Positions 15,325 to 22,955 of a DNA stretch of 36,845 nucleotides are shown in pieces. Location: positions 1 through 36,845 of the forward strand of contig JAJDWF010000029.1 in the NCBI GenBank assembly GCA_022825745.1, in the 5' to 3' direction. A program made the position numbers and the translations under genes. The notes below the pieces were generated by a model, which did no database searches, had not been told where the DNA came from, and saw only the letters and a program-made list of their open reading frames with translations. The DNA comes from Dehalococcoidia bacterium (GTDB lineage: Bacteria > Chloroflexota > Dehalococcoidia > Lucifugimonadales > UBA3495). How positions within the stretch are numbered: the first letter of the stretch is position 1; each line of letters opens with the position of its first letter.

Positions 15325-16068
15325 CTAGCTGAACCTCGGCGGCGATTCTTCGTCGCCGGCTTCGTAAGTGTCGTCCCGCAGGCTGCGCCGGCGTGAGCGC
15401 GGACTGCGTTCGGGAGCGTCCTCCGCCTCGTCGATGGTCGTCTCGGCCCGCGGCTCCTCGGCGGGTTCGTCGCCATCCGCCACCGTGGACTCAACCACGT
15501 CGGACACACCGCCGCCTTCTCCCTCCTCATCCGGCTGCGGCGCGTACTGCGGGTTGGCCCGCCAGAAATCCTTGACCGCCCCGTCCAGGTAGCGGTGCAT
15601 TTCCTCGGGCTCGCGCACCTGGAGCGGAACCCGGCGTCGGTTCACCGTATAGACGCGCAGCGGGTCGCCCATGAACCCCCGGTCCAGCACCACCTCGCGG
15701 ATGTCGCTGAAATGTATGGTGCGTTGCCGCGGCATGCCGAACATAATGATCAGCGCGTCCGAATAAACCCGGTACTGGCGCGGCGACGTCAGCCACGAAT
15801 ACGCGCCTACGCCCAGGCCGACAATCACCAGCAGCCATGCGCTGCCCCGGTTGGTGGATGCCGCGTCGTCGCCGGCTTCCGGAGAGGCGCCTTCGGTTTG
15901 CGCGGCGGGTTCACTGCTCGCCCGGGGGCTGCACGCCGCCGCCAGCGGGTCAAACCCGGCCGCTTGCAAAAGCCCCAGTACCACCACCACCGCCGCGAGG
16001 ATCAGGGTGAGGTTGAAACGTACTCTGCTCGGCGCCCAATATATCAACGTCGTTTCGGGCTGCTGCAT
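15325..16068 (-). CDS. Membrane protein with two TM helices and acidic C-terminal tail
   Basis: No family is recognised with certainty. From ATG 16068 the protein has 248 residues: a first TM helix near 17-36 (LTLILAAVVVVLGLLQAAGF), a Pro/Ala/Glu-rich loop, and a second TM helix (SAWLLVIVGLGVGAYSWL). A segment like a bacterial PH domain follows (QYRVYSDALIIMFGMPRQRT, IHFSDIREVVL, DPLRVYTV). The last 80 residues are highly charged (EEGEGGG, DEPAEEPRAETTIDEAEDAPERSPRSRRRS) and probably disordered. Starts at 16098 and 16230 are also open; none has a convincing ribosome site, and 16068 gives the simplest N-terminus. It converges on mcrC and diverges from the FAH-family gene. Confidence 0.75.
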   Translation of the reverse strand: MQQPETTLIYWAPSRVRFNLTLILAAVVVVLGLLQAAGFDPLAAACSPRASSEPAAQTEGASPEAGDDAASTNRGSAWLLVIVGLGVGAYSWLTSPRQYRVYSDALIIMFGMPRQRTIHFSDIREVVLDRGFMGDPLRVYTVNRRRVPLQVREPEEMHRYLDGAVKDFWRANPQYAPQPDEEGEGGGVSDVVESTVADGDEPAEEPRAETTIDEAEDAPERSPRSRRRSLRDDTYEAGDEESPPRFS

Positions 16069-16253
16069 ACTTTTATCGCACCTGTCGTGTTGTTCCATGT
16101 CCCAAGACGCGCCGGAATCACTCCCCGTCACGCCGACGGATATGTTACCACACGCGCCGCCCCTTCCGGCGATTGCTTGACCCCCCGGCGCGTTGGTGCC
16201 AGAATTGACCGCATCTTTTACCAGCGACACACTACGTGCAGGAGGCGACGGCC

Positions 16254-17036
16254 ATGCGCATTTGCAGGTTTCGCACGGGCGACCGGGTAGCTTACGGAAT
16301 CGTTGACGGAGATAACGTCCTGGAAGTTCAGGGCGGTCTGTTTGACGGCCTCAAGGAATCGGGCAGCAAGTACGCCTTGAGTTCGGTCAAGCTGCTGCCG
16401 CCGGTGATACCGCCCACATTCTACGCCGCCGGCATCAACTTCCCGGAACACGTTACCTGGGCCGCCCACATGCGGGGCGAAGAACCCAACCTGCCCAAGA
16501 AGGCCGACGTCGGCTATCGCGCCGTCAACGCCCTCACCGGCCACGGCGACCCCATCATGGTTCCCGCCGACGCCACCGAGGAGCTCCAGTACGAGGGCGA
16601 GGTCGTGGTGGTCATCGGCAGGGAATGCCGCAACGTCAGCCAGGACGAAGCCCTGGACTACGTGTTCGGCTACACCATCGGCAACGACGTCAGCGAACGC
16701 TACTGGCAGCGCAACGACCGAACCATGTGGCGCGCCAAGAACACCGACACCTTCAAGCCCATGGGCCCGTGGATCGACACCGATGCCAACCCGGACGAGA
16801 TGCACGTCACCATACAGGTCAACGAGCGCGTCGTCGGCGAGTACGACCTCAAGACCGCCATCTTCGGCGTGCGCGAGTACATCAGCGACATGAGCAAGTA
16901 CCTCACGCTGGTTCCCGGCGACGTCCTCTGGATGGGCACCGACGGCGCCACCGAAAACATGAAGGACGGCGACGTGTGCGACATCACGGTCACCGGCATC
17001 GGCACGCTCAGCAACCCGGTGGTCTGGGGCAAGTAA
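16254..17036 (+). CDS. Fumarylacetoacetate hydrolase (FAH) family protein
   Basis: The protein has 260 residues from ATG 16254, which has GGAGG at 16241-16245. The FAH catalytic core is clear: FYAAGINFPEHVTWA, metal ligands Glu114 and Glu116 in LQYEGEVVVVIG, Asp145 in GNDVSERYWQ, and LVPGDVLWMGTDGATENMKDGD. Family members are Mg/Mn-dependent hydrolases, hydratases, decarboxylases or isomerases of 2-oxo or 1,3-diketo acids in aromatic and related catabolism. The GTDG at the usual GTP loop is a mild variant. The precise substrate cannot be told from sequence. It is followed by an unrelated zinc-ribbon membrane protein 73 bases downstream. Confidence 0.93.
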   Translation: MRICRFRTGDRVAYGIVDGDNVLEVQGGLFDGLKESGSKYALSSVKLLPPVIPPTFYAAGINFPEHVTWAAHMRGEEPNLPKKADVGYRAVNALTGHGDPIMVPADATEELQYEGEVVVVIGRECRNVSQDEALDYVFGYTIGNDVSERYWQRNDRTMWRAKNTDTFKPMGPWIDTDANPDEMHVTIQVNERVVGEYDLKTAIFGVREYISDMSKYLTLVPGDVLWMGTDGATENMKDGDVCDITVTGIGTLSNPVVWGK

Positions 17037-17109
17037 CGCCGCATGATGGTTCCAGGCGAGGATTAGGGGTGAGCCCGCCTCACGCGGGTTCGCCTCTGCG
17101 TGCCACATT

Positions 17110-17940
17110 ATGACCGACGCCCTGACGTGCCAGCGCTGCGGCGCATCCTACGCGCCGGAACATCGCTTCTGCGGCTCGTGCGGCGCGGAGGTCCGGCCGG
17201 CCGTTTCAACTCCGGTAGCTGCGGAGCCGCCTGAACCGCCTGCCCCCGCCGCTCCCCCTGCTGCGCGTCCCCGGTCGTCCGACGAGTTGGACCGGCTGGC
17301 CGGCGCGCCCTACGACCCGTCGCCGCGCACGGAGGCCGTACCGGTTGGCCAGCTGGACGATACGCTCCATTACTACATACCTCCCAACCGGATCGTTCTC
17401 CTCACCGTCCTCAGCGCCGGGCTGTACATCTTCTACTGGATGTACATAACGTGGCGGCACTACCGGGACCACACCGGGGAGACTGCTTATCCGATTTTCC
17501 ACGCCCTTTCGTTGATGGTGCCCGTCTATCAGTTCTTCCGGCTCCACGCCCACATGCGCGTGTTCCAGGAACTGATGGAGGCCCGCGACGTTCCCAGCAC
17601 CCTCAGTCCGCTCCGGGCCGTGGGCATCTACTTCGGCGTCGTCATGCTCGAGATGGTCGCTTTCCGGCTGGTCGCTGAGCCAACACTCACCGGAACCCAG
17701 CAGGTGGCCTACTTCGCCATCAACGCAGTGCAGGTGATTGTCCTGACCTGGCTGAGCGCCCACGCCCAGGGCAACCTGAACCGTTTCTGGCAGCGCAGGC
17801 TCGGCTCCCGGTTGGGCCCAGCGCCGCTGAGCCCGGTGGAAATTGCCCTCGTAATCCTGGGCCTCCTGGAATGGGGGATGCTGCTGGTCATCCTCATCGA
17901 CCCCACCCTGCTGCCCTCGGACCCGGCGGCAGCCCCATAA
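17110..17940 (+). CDS. Zinc-ribbon membrane protein with DUF4234-like domain
   Basis: The protein has 276 residues. The N-terminal zinc ribbon has Cys7-x2-Cys10 and Cys21-x2-Cys24 (CQRCGASYAPEHRFCGSCG). A Pro/Ala-rich linker (30-60) leads to a multi-pass membrane region: IVLLTVLSAGLYIFYWMYITWRHYRDH, typical of DUF4234, then about four further hydrophobic segments (ALSLMVPVYQFF, AVGIYFGVVMLEMVAF, AYFAINAVQVIVLTWL, IALVILGLLEWGMLLVILI). The ribbon should face the cytoplasm. No enzymatic motif is seen and the function is unknown. It is downstream of the FAH-family gene and converges on the next gene 21 bases away. Confidence 0.85.
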   Translation: MTDALTCQRCGASYAPEHRFCGSCGAEVRPAVSTPVAAEPPEPPAPAAPPAARPRSSDELDRLAGAPYDPSPRTEAVPVGQLDDTLHYYIPPNRIVLLTVLSAGLYIFYWMYITWRHYRDHTGETAYPIFHALSLMVPVYQFFRLHAHMRVFQELMEARDVPSTLSPLRAVGIYFGVVMLEMVAFRLVAEPTLTGTQQVAYFAINAVQVIVLTWLSAHAQGNLNRFWQRRLGSRLGPAPLSPVEIALVILGLLEWGMLLVILIDPTLLPSDPAAAP

Positions 17941-17961
17941 GTTCGTCCCTTCTCCCAGCGG

Positions 17962-18585
17962 CTACCGCGCCCCGAGCGCCACCTGGACCATCCGCTTCTC
18001 CAGGGCCAGGGCCATCTCGGTGGTCAACTCGGTGCGCTCGTGCTCTCCAATCACGCCCACGAACGCAACGCCCAACAGTCTCCCTACGCGGAAGTCAATC
18101 ACCGTGGACGAGAGCAACCCGGCCGGGCCGCCCTGCAGAACGCGCAGAGCCACCGCTTCATCATAAAAGCCGTCCGTGTCCAGCCGGTCAACCGATATTA
18201 TCTGTTGTCCCGAACCCACGCTCTCGCCAAGGTTGTCCTCGAAATCCTTGACGAAAATATCGGACATCCAGCCCGATACCTGCTCCGGGTTCTCAAACAG
18301 GTGGACGACCGTGGCCCCAACGAAATTTACCCCGCTGGACGGCGTCACGTCGGAGGTCGGCACGAACTCGCGCATGAAACCGCCGATGCGGCCCGCGTTG
18401 CGAAAGCGCTCGGCGGTGCTGCCCTTGAAGCCGTTTTCGGCCATTTCCGCGTTGTCCAGCGGACCCGACCGCGCCAGTTGGTAACCCCGCAGGTCGTCGG
18501 GCAGGTCGGTGGTCTCCAGCGTCATGTATTCCAGGTCGGCCTCGCCGACCCGGTACGTAGCGGTCCACAGCGGGTTGGATGACAC
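17962..18585 (-). CDS. Hypothetical protein, unrecognised family
   Basis: The protein has 207 residues; I do not recognise it. It starts MSSNPLWTATYRVGEADLEY and has alternating strands and helices: AEMAENGFKGSTAERFRNAGR, then FMREFV, then VNFVGATVVHLFENPEQVSGW, and a C-terminal part (VIDFRVGRLLGVAFVGVIGEHERTELTTEMALALEKRM) that looks like the regular core of a lipoprotein- or PsbP-like fold. No signal peptide, TM helix, or cofactor motif is evident. Codon and base use match the neighbours, so it is a real gene. The ATG at 18585 follows a GGAGGAA element. A cluster of two palindromic repeats lies immediately upstream. Confidence 0.75.
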   Translation of the reverse strand: MSSNPLWTATYRVGEADLEYMTLETTDLPDDLRGYQLARSGPLDNAEMAENGFKGSTAERFRNAGRIGGFMREFVPTSDVTPSSGVNFVGATVVHLFENPEQVSGWMSDIFVKDFEDNLGESVGSGQQIISVDRLDTDGFYDEAVALRVLQGGPAGLLSSTVIDFRVGRLLGVAFVGVIGEHERTELTTEMALALEKRMVQVALGAR

Positions 18586-18601
18586 AGGTATTCCTCCCGG
18601 T

Positions 18602-18629
18602 GTAGGGGCGAATCACCGTTCGCCCCTAC
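18602..18629. repeat. GTAGGGGCG-type palindrome (copy 1)
   Basis: GTAGGGGCGAA and TTCGCCCCTAC are perfect inverted arms around a 6-base loop. It belongs to a family with copies at 20885, 22895 and 36437 in this window. It stands directly next to a copy of the GTCATTCCCGC family. Confidence 0.75.
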
Positions 18630-18643
18630 TAATCTATTTTCCC

Positions 18644-18670
18644 GTCATTCCCGCTTTAGCGGGAATCCCG
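18644..18670. repeat. Palindromic repeat, GTCATTCCCGC type (copy 2)
   Basis: GTCATTCCCGC, a short TTTA loop and GCGGGAATCCCG. The arms equal those of the copy at 10718-10746 but the loop differs, as in mobile REP-like elements. Confidence 0.7.
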
Positions 18671-18696
18671 AAATGGTTGCCGACGGCTGGTTTGAG

Positions 18697-19773
18697 CTAG
18701 GCGGCCACCATCGGATAAACGTGGCGTCCCCGCGACATTTCCACCGGCACATCCGTCCGCGTCCACTCGTTGCCGCCGTCGTTGCTGCAATAGACGTGGC
18801 CGTCCCGGTCGCAGCAATAGACGTTGCTCGGCGCGTTGCGGTCAATCGCGATCTGGAACATGCGCGCCGGGGCAACCTCGCCCAGGTCAACCCGCTCCCA
18901 GGTTTCGCCCGCGTCCGTCGAACGCACCAGCACGCCGGCGTCAATGGTGCCGGCCGGCGCGCTGCCGCCGCCGGCGCCCGCCGCCAGGTACATATTGTTG
19001 GGATTCGTGGGGTCCACCACCAGGTCCCGGCAGTAGCTTCCGCCTTCGAACATCTCCTCGATGGGCACGAATTCCCAGTCCTTGCCCCGCTCACGGCTGC
19101 GGAACATCGCCAGCTGCGTGATGATGTACACCAGGCCTGGGGAGGACGGATTGACCTGCACGCCGTGCAAGTCCACCGGCCCCAGGCGCGTGTAGTGCCC
19201 GTCGGTGATGCACGACCAGGTCTCCCCGCCGTCGCTGGACTTGATGAGGCCGCCCACTTCAATCGCCCCGTACACGTCGTCGGGGTACGCCGGGTCGATG
19301 CTCAGGCCGATGACGCGCTTGCAGATTTCATAGGGGTTCATGGTGATGTGGGGATGCACCAGTCCTTCGGTGTTCAGCTGACGCCAGGTGTCGCCCCCGT
19401 CGTCGGAGCGGCAGACGCGCCCCGCGTCATAGCCGGCGAACATGATGCTGGAGTCGTTGGGGTGGGCGGCCAGCGACCATACGTCACCGCTGAGGGTGTC
19501 AGTGCGGCGCCAGTTTTCGCCCCGGTCGTCGGTTCGGTACACGCCGTCCTGGGTGCCGGCGAAAATCGTGGCCGGCCGGTCCGGATGGGCCAGCAGGGCG
19601 CGCACCTGCGGGTCTTCGGGCAGTCCATTCTCAATGGCGACCCACTGGGATTCGCCCTCGGTCAGGCGGTACATTCCGCCCTCGCCCAGCGGCGTGCCTT
19701 CTGCCCCGATGATCAGGGCGCTCTCGCCGGCCAGGCCGACATATACGTTGGTGTTGTGCGCTGTAATGGTCAT
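18697..19773 (-). CDS. BNR/Asp-box beta-propeller protein (sialidase/Vps10-like fold)
   Basis: This 358-residue protein is built of repeating Asp-box hairpins: TDDRGENW, SDDGGDTW, SSDGGETW, STDAGETW and SNDGGNEW, each preceded by a blade strand such as VRALLAHPDRPATIFAG or VWSLAAHPNDSSIMFAG. This gives a multi-bladed propeller of the exo-sialidase/photosynthesis-factor class. The catalytic Arg triad and Tyr/Glu of true sialidases are not evident, so hydrolase activity is not claimed. There is no signal peptide (starts MTITAHNTNVYVGLAGESAL). AGGAGA lies just before the ATG at 19773. It has its own promoter upstream and lies downstream of the SMP-30 gene on the same strand. Confidence 0.86.
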   Translation of the reverse strand: MTITAHNTNVYVGLAGESALIIGAEGTPLGEGGMYRLTEGESQWVAIENGLPEDPQVRALLAHPDRPATIFAGTQDGVYRTDDRGENWRRTDTLSGDVWSLAAHPNDSSIMFAGYDAGRVCRSDDGGDTWRQLNTEGLVHPHITMNPYEICKRVIGLSIDPAYPDDVYGAIEVGGLIKSSDGGETWSCITDGHYTRLGPVDLHGVQVNPSSPGLVYIITQLAMFRSRERGKDWEFVPIEEMFEGGSYCRDLVVDPTNPNNMYLAAGAGGGSAPAGTIDAGVLVRSTDAGETWERVDLGEVAPARMFQIAIDRNAPSNVYCCDRDGHVYCSNDGGNEWTRTDVPVEMSRGRHVYPMVAA

Positions 19774-19813
19774 TGCTTACTCTCCTGGTGGCGGCTCGGT
19801 CTCGGTTTTACAG

Positions 19814-19842
19814 ATTGTTGGCGCAACGCCGCTCCTTGTCAA
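19814..19842 (-). promoter_or_regulatory. Promoter of the BNR propeller gene
   Basis: TTGACA (19837-19842), 17-base spacer, AACAAT (19814-19819) on the minus strand. The predicted start near 19807 leaves a leader of about 34 bases with an AGGAGAG ribosome site. Confidence 0.55.
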
Positions 19843-19854
19843 GGGTTGACCCCA

Positions 19855-20787
19855 CTATGGCCACATGATCCAGCCCGTGCGATTCGTCCGGGCGCGGAAC
19901 AGGTGGCCGCCTCCCGTCGTCACGTACAGCGTCCGCATGTCAGCGTCGCCGAAGCAGCAGTTGGTGGGGCGGTCAACTCGCATCGGGTGGGTTTCCAGCA
20001 CGCGCCCGTCGGGTGAGAAAACGTAGATCATCGGCCCGGGGCCGGCGGCCTCCCAACCCGCGCAGGCAATGATGTTCCCGTCCTCGTCCAGCGTCATCCC
20101 GTCCACCCCGCGCTGCACGCCCGCGCTGCCTTGACCGCGAGCGTCCCCGTCCGATGCACCCCCGTCGATGCCAAAGGTGTGCAGCGTTTTGTACTCTCCC
20201 AGCGACCCGTCGTCGTTGATCGGGTACGCCCGCAACTCTCGCCGGCGGTCCGCGCCGTAGTCGCTCTGCGCAATGTACAGCGTCTTCTGGTCCCGGCTGA
20301 TCAGGACGCCGTTGGGACGCGATATATCGGTCGTGGCGCGTACCAGCTCCCACTGGTCGTCGCCTTTGGGGTCCAGCCGCAGCACCGACATGTGGTCCAG
20401 TTCCATGGGCCCGCTGTCGCCGATGCCGGAGTACGGGTCGGTCAGCCAGATGCGGCCCGACTTGTCCACCACTAGGTCGTTGGGGTTGTTGTGACGCTTG
20501 CCGTCCAGCAGGTGCGGCAGCGACGTGGCGGTGTTGGTGGCGGCGTCAAACCTCGCTATGCGCCTCCGCCCCTGCTGGCATCCGTACAAATTGCCCTGGG
20601 CGTCAAAGCACAATCCGTTGGTGTTGAAAGCCTCGTTGAAATACTCGGAAACCTCCCCGGTTTTGGGGTCATACCTCAGGATTTGGGAAGCCGGAATATG
20701 CGTGAAAAGCACCGCTTCTCCATCCCACACCGGCCCTTCCGTAGTTCCGCCGTAAGGCCCGGCCACCAGTTCAAAATTCCAGGACAT
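19855..20787 (-). CDS. SMP-30/gluconolactonase family protein
   Basis: This 310-residue six-bladed propeller lactonase has the expected metal site. Glu17 lies in GGTTEGPVWDGE, Asn103 in HNNPNDLVVDKSGRIW and an Asp in GVDGMTLDEDGNIIAC. LTDPYSGIGDSGPMELDHM and PNGVLISRDQKTLYIAQSDYG are further family blocks. Such enzymes open sugar lactones with a divalent cation. No signal peptide is visible. The ATG at 20787 has GGAGGTG 7-10 bases upstream. It is the first of two propeller genes on the minus strand and follows the first transporter operon across a palindromic repeat. The sugar substrate is not determinable here. Confidence 0.92.
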   Translation of the reverse strand: MSWNFELVAGPYGGTTEGPVWDGEAVLFTHIPASQILRYDPKTGEVSEYFNEAFNTNGLCFDAQGNLYGCQQGRRRIARFDAATNTATSLPHLLDGKRHNNPNDLVVDKSGRIWLTDPYSGIGDSGPMELDHMSVLRLDPKGDDQWELVRATTDISRPNGVLISRDQKTLYIAQSDYGADRRRELRAYPINDDGSLGEYKTLHTFGIDGGASDGDARGQGSAGVQRGVDGMTLDEDGNIIACAGWEAAGPGPMIYVFSPDGRVLETHPMRVDRPTNCCFGDADMRTLYVTTGGGHLFRARTNRTGWIMWP

Positions 20788-20817
20788 ATCGGTTGCACCT
20801 CCATAGCTGGTGGCCGC

Positions 20818-20826
20818 AGTTTAGCA
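20818..20826 (-). promoter_or_regulatory. Extended -10 of the SMP-30 gene
   Basis: TGC-TAAACT is read on the minus strand (hexamer 20818-20823); no good -35. The predicted start near 20811 lies about 24 bases upstream of the ATG. Confidence 0.4.
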
Positions 20827-20884
20827 CGGGTCAGGCACAGCGACGCGAAATTGACGACATCTGTCCAGGACATTATCAACAGAC

Positions 20885-20910
20885 GTAGGGGCGGGTTTCA
20901 AACCCGCCCC
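20885..20910. repeat. GTAGGGGCG-type palindrome (copy 2), downstream of oppC1
   Basis: GGGGCGGGTTT and AAACCCGCCCC form a near-perfect 11-bp palindrome with essentially no loop. It lies 27 bases after the oppC1 stop on the minus strand, where it may act as a transcript-end hairpin. There is no U-tract. Confidence 0.75.
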
Positions 20911-20937
20911 ACTTTTCTCTGGCACAGATTCCGGGTC

Positions 20938-21867
20938 CTAACGTCCCCGCAGCCTCGGGTCCAGCGTATCCCGCAGCGCGTCGCCCAGGAAATTGATGGC
21001 GAACACCACCACCGAGATCGCGATGCCGGGGAACACGGCCAGCCACCAGGCAACCCGAATTTCCTCCGTGCCACGGGTCAACATACCGCCCCAGGTGGGA
21101 ACGTCCGGCGGGACGCCCACGCCCAGGAACGACAACGACGCCTCGATGATGATGGCGAACCCCAGCGTGATGGTTCCGAGCACAATGTAGCTGGCCACCA
21201 CGTTGGGCAGGATGTGCCTCAGCATGATGCGGATGGAACCGGCGCCGATGGCGGTCGCCGCCAGCGTGTAGTCCAGCTCCTTGATACTTAACACCTGTGA
21301 ACGGATCACTCTGATGGTGCCCGGTAAGAGGATTACCAGCAGGGCAATGATGACGTTGTTGGCGGAACCGCCCAGAACGGCTACCAACGCCAGCGCCAGG
21401 ATGATCGGCGGGAAGGCCATCATCGCATCGACAATTCTCTGGATGACCAGGTCAACTTTTCCGCCAATATAAGCGCTGAGGATGCCGATCAGGGCTCCCA
21501 GGGTTACTCCGATGCCCACGCTGAGCAGGCCCACGTAAATGGAAATCTGCGACCCGGCGATGATGCGGCTGAGTTCGTCGCGGCCCAGGTGGTCGCTGCC
21601 CAGCCAGGCCCCCGGCTGCGGCGGCAGGTACTTCTCTTCGTGGGCGCGGATGTCCAGCGGGTCGTGGGGCAGTATGCCCGGAATGGCATAAGACACCGCC
21701 GCCGCCAGGATGGTCAGCAAAATGATAACCGCGCTCACCGCGCCAATGGGCTTGGAGCGGGAAAAGGCCACTATCTTCTGCACCTGCGTTTGACGCGGGC
21801 GCATTTCCAGCAATTGGGCCTCAGCGTCGGAAATGGTTATTCCCTGCCCGGTGTTTGTTGTAGTCAT
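20938..21867 (-). CDS. Peptide ABC transporter permease (OppC/DppC type), operon 1
   Basis: The protein has 309 residues from ATG 21867 (GGAGAA upstream); an in-frame extension to 22059 is antisense-like sequence inside oppB1. It has the N-terminal OppC_N segment with one TM helix, a periplasmic loop (PHDPLDIRAHEEKYLPPQPG, AWLGSDHLGRDELSRII) and a five-helix permease core. The EAA-type ATPase-docking motif is LDYTLAATAIGAGSIRIMLRHILPN. It would form a heterodimeric pore with oppB1 for oligopeptides or similar solutes. It is the last gene of the SBP-oppB-oppC set; no ATPase gene follows, so shared OppD/OppF-like ATPases must come from elsewhere. It is closely related to oppC2 at 25187-26098. 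Confidence 0.94.
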   Translation of the reverse strand: MTTTNTGQGITISDAEAQLLEMRPRQTQVQKIVAFSRSKPIGAVSAVIILLTILAAAVSYAIPGILPHDPLDIRAHEEKYLPPQPGAWLGSDHLGRDELSRIIAGSQISIYVGLLSVGIGVTLGALIGILSAYIGGKVDLVIQRIVDAMMAFPPIILALALVAVLGGSANNVIIALLVILLPGTIRVIRSQVLSIKELDYTLAATAIGAGSIRIMLRHILPNVVASYIVLGTITLGFAIIIEASLSFLGVGVPPDVPTWGGMLTRGTEEIRVAWWLAVFPGIAISVVVFAINFLGDALRDTLDPRLRGR

Positions 21868-21910
21868 TCGACCGATTCTCCGTAGTCCCTTCCGATAGTC
21901 CGCGCCGGAT

Positions 21911-22867
21911 CTAGGCGTACCGGATGCGCGGGTCCAACAGCCCGTACAGCAGGTCAACCAGCAGGTTGATGATGACGATGGACACCGCGATGACGATGAT
22001 GATGGCCTGGAGAGTGGGGAAGTCCCGCTGGAACACGGATTCGATGAGCAGCGTTCCAATACCCGGCACCTTGAAGATGCTTTCGATGATGACGGTGCCG
22101 CCGAACAACCGCCCGAACTGCCAGCCCGAAATCGTCAGGATGGGCAGCACGGCATTCTTCAACCCGTGCCTCACCAGCACGATGCGCTCCGCCAGCCCTT
22201 TCGCCCTCGCCGTCCGCATGTAGTCCTCGCGGATGATCTCCATCATTGAGGAGCGGGTAACCCGGGCGATGAAAGCCATGTCGTAAAAACCCAGGGCCAA
22301 CGCCGGCAGGAACATCTGCAGCAGGTTCTCCCAGGGGTCTTCCCACAAATCGGCGTAACCGAGGGGAGGCAGCCAGCCAAAGCCTCGCGACAACACCAGC
22401 ACCACCAGCAACCCGGCGAAGAAAGTAGGTATTGATATACCCACCAGGGTTATAACGCGGGACAGGTAATCAATGGGGCTGTCCGGTTTGATGGCGGAAA
22501 TCACCCCCAGAGGCACGGCGAAAACTACGGCGATGATAATCGCCAGCACTGCCAGTTCCAGCGTGCGGGGGATACGTTCCCCGACCAACTTGCTGACCGG
22601 CTGTCCGAATCGCGAGATGGAAGTGCCCAGGTCTCCCTGGACCAGTCCGCCAATCCACTCTACGTACTGAATGGCGATGGGGCGGTTGGTTCCCAACTGC
22701 TTGCGCAGGTCTTCCAGTTCCTGCTGGGTGAATGCAGCGTCGCCCTCGCTGAGAATCACCAGGGCCGGGTCGCCGGGCAGCAGCCGCATCACCGTGAACA
22801 CGATGATGGACACCAGCAGCACGGTGGGAATAATCAGCGCAATGCGTTTCAACGCGTACTGTCGCAT
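21911..22867 (-). CDS. Peptide ABC transporter permease (OppB/DppB type), operon 1
   Basis: This 318-residue permease begins MRQYALKRIALIIPTVLLVS with the typical N-terminal TM helix. VMRLLPGDPALVIL, GDLGTSISRFGQPV, a multi-helix core, the EAA motif region EDYMRTARAKGLAERIVLVRHGLKNAVLP, and the C-terminal LLVDLLYGLLDPRIRY are all standard for DppB. It lies 43 bases before oppC1 and 88 bases after the SBP1 stop; that gap holds a palindromic repeat. No strong Shine-Dalgarno precedes the ATG at 22867. It is a close paralogue of oppB2. Its job is the membrane half of an oligopeptide/dipeptide/nickel-type importer. Confidence 0.95.
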   Translation of the reverse strand: MRQYALKRIALIIPTVLLVSIIVFTVMRLLPGDPALVILSEGDAAFTQQELEDLRKQLGTNRPIAIQYVEWIGGLVQGDLGTSISRFGQPVSKLVGERIPRTLELAVLAIIIAVVFAVPLGVISAIKPDSPIDYLSRVITLVGISIPTFFAGLLVVLVLSRGFGWLPPLGYADLWEDPWENLLQMFLPALALGFYDMAFIARVTRSSMMEIIREDYMRTARAKGLAERIVLVRHGLKNAVLPILTISGWQFGRLFGGTVIIESIFKVPGIGTLLIESVFQRDFPTLQAIIIVIAVSIVIINLLVDLLYGLLDPRIRYA

Positions 22868-22894
22868 AATTTCTGCTCTACACTAACGCACATC

Positions 22895-22931
22895 GTAGGG
22901 GCGATCCGCCTTTGGCGGAAGTCGCCCCCAC
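22895..22931. repeat. GTAGGGGCG-type palindrome (copy 3), between SBP1 and oppB1
   Basis: GTAGGGGCGATCCGCC with a central TTTGG and GGCGGAAGTCGCCCCCAC arm. It lies in the SBP1-oppB1 spacer, so the shared mRNA would contain a stable hairpin between the two coding regions. Confidence 0.7.
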
Positions 22932-22955
22932 GTTACCTGGTCAAACTGTCGCCGC

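Noticed and set aside
18697..19773. True sialidase activity of the BNR protein
   Set aside because: Asp-boxes are present, but the catalytic Arg triad and Tyr/Glu pair are not evident.
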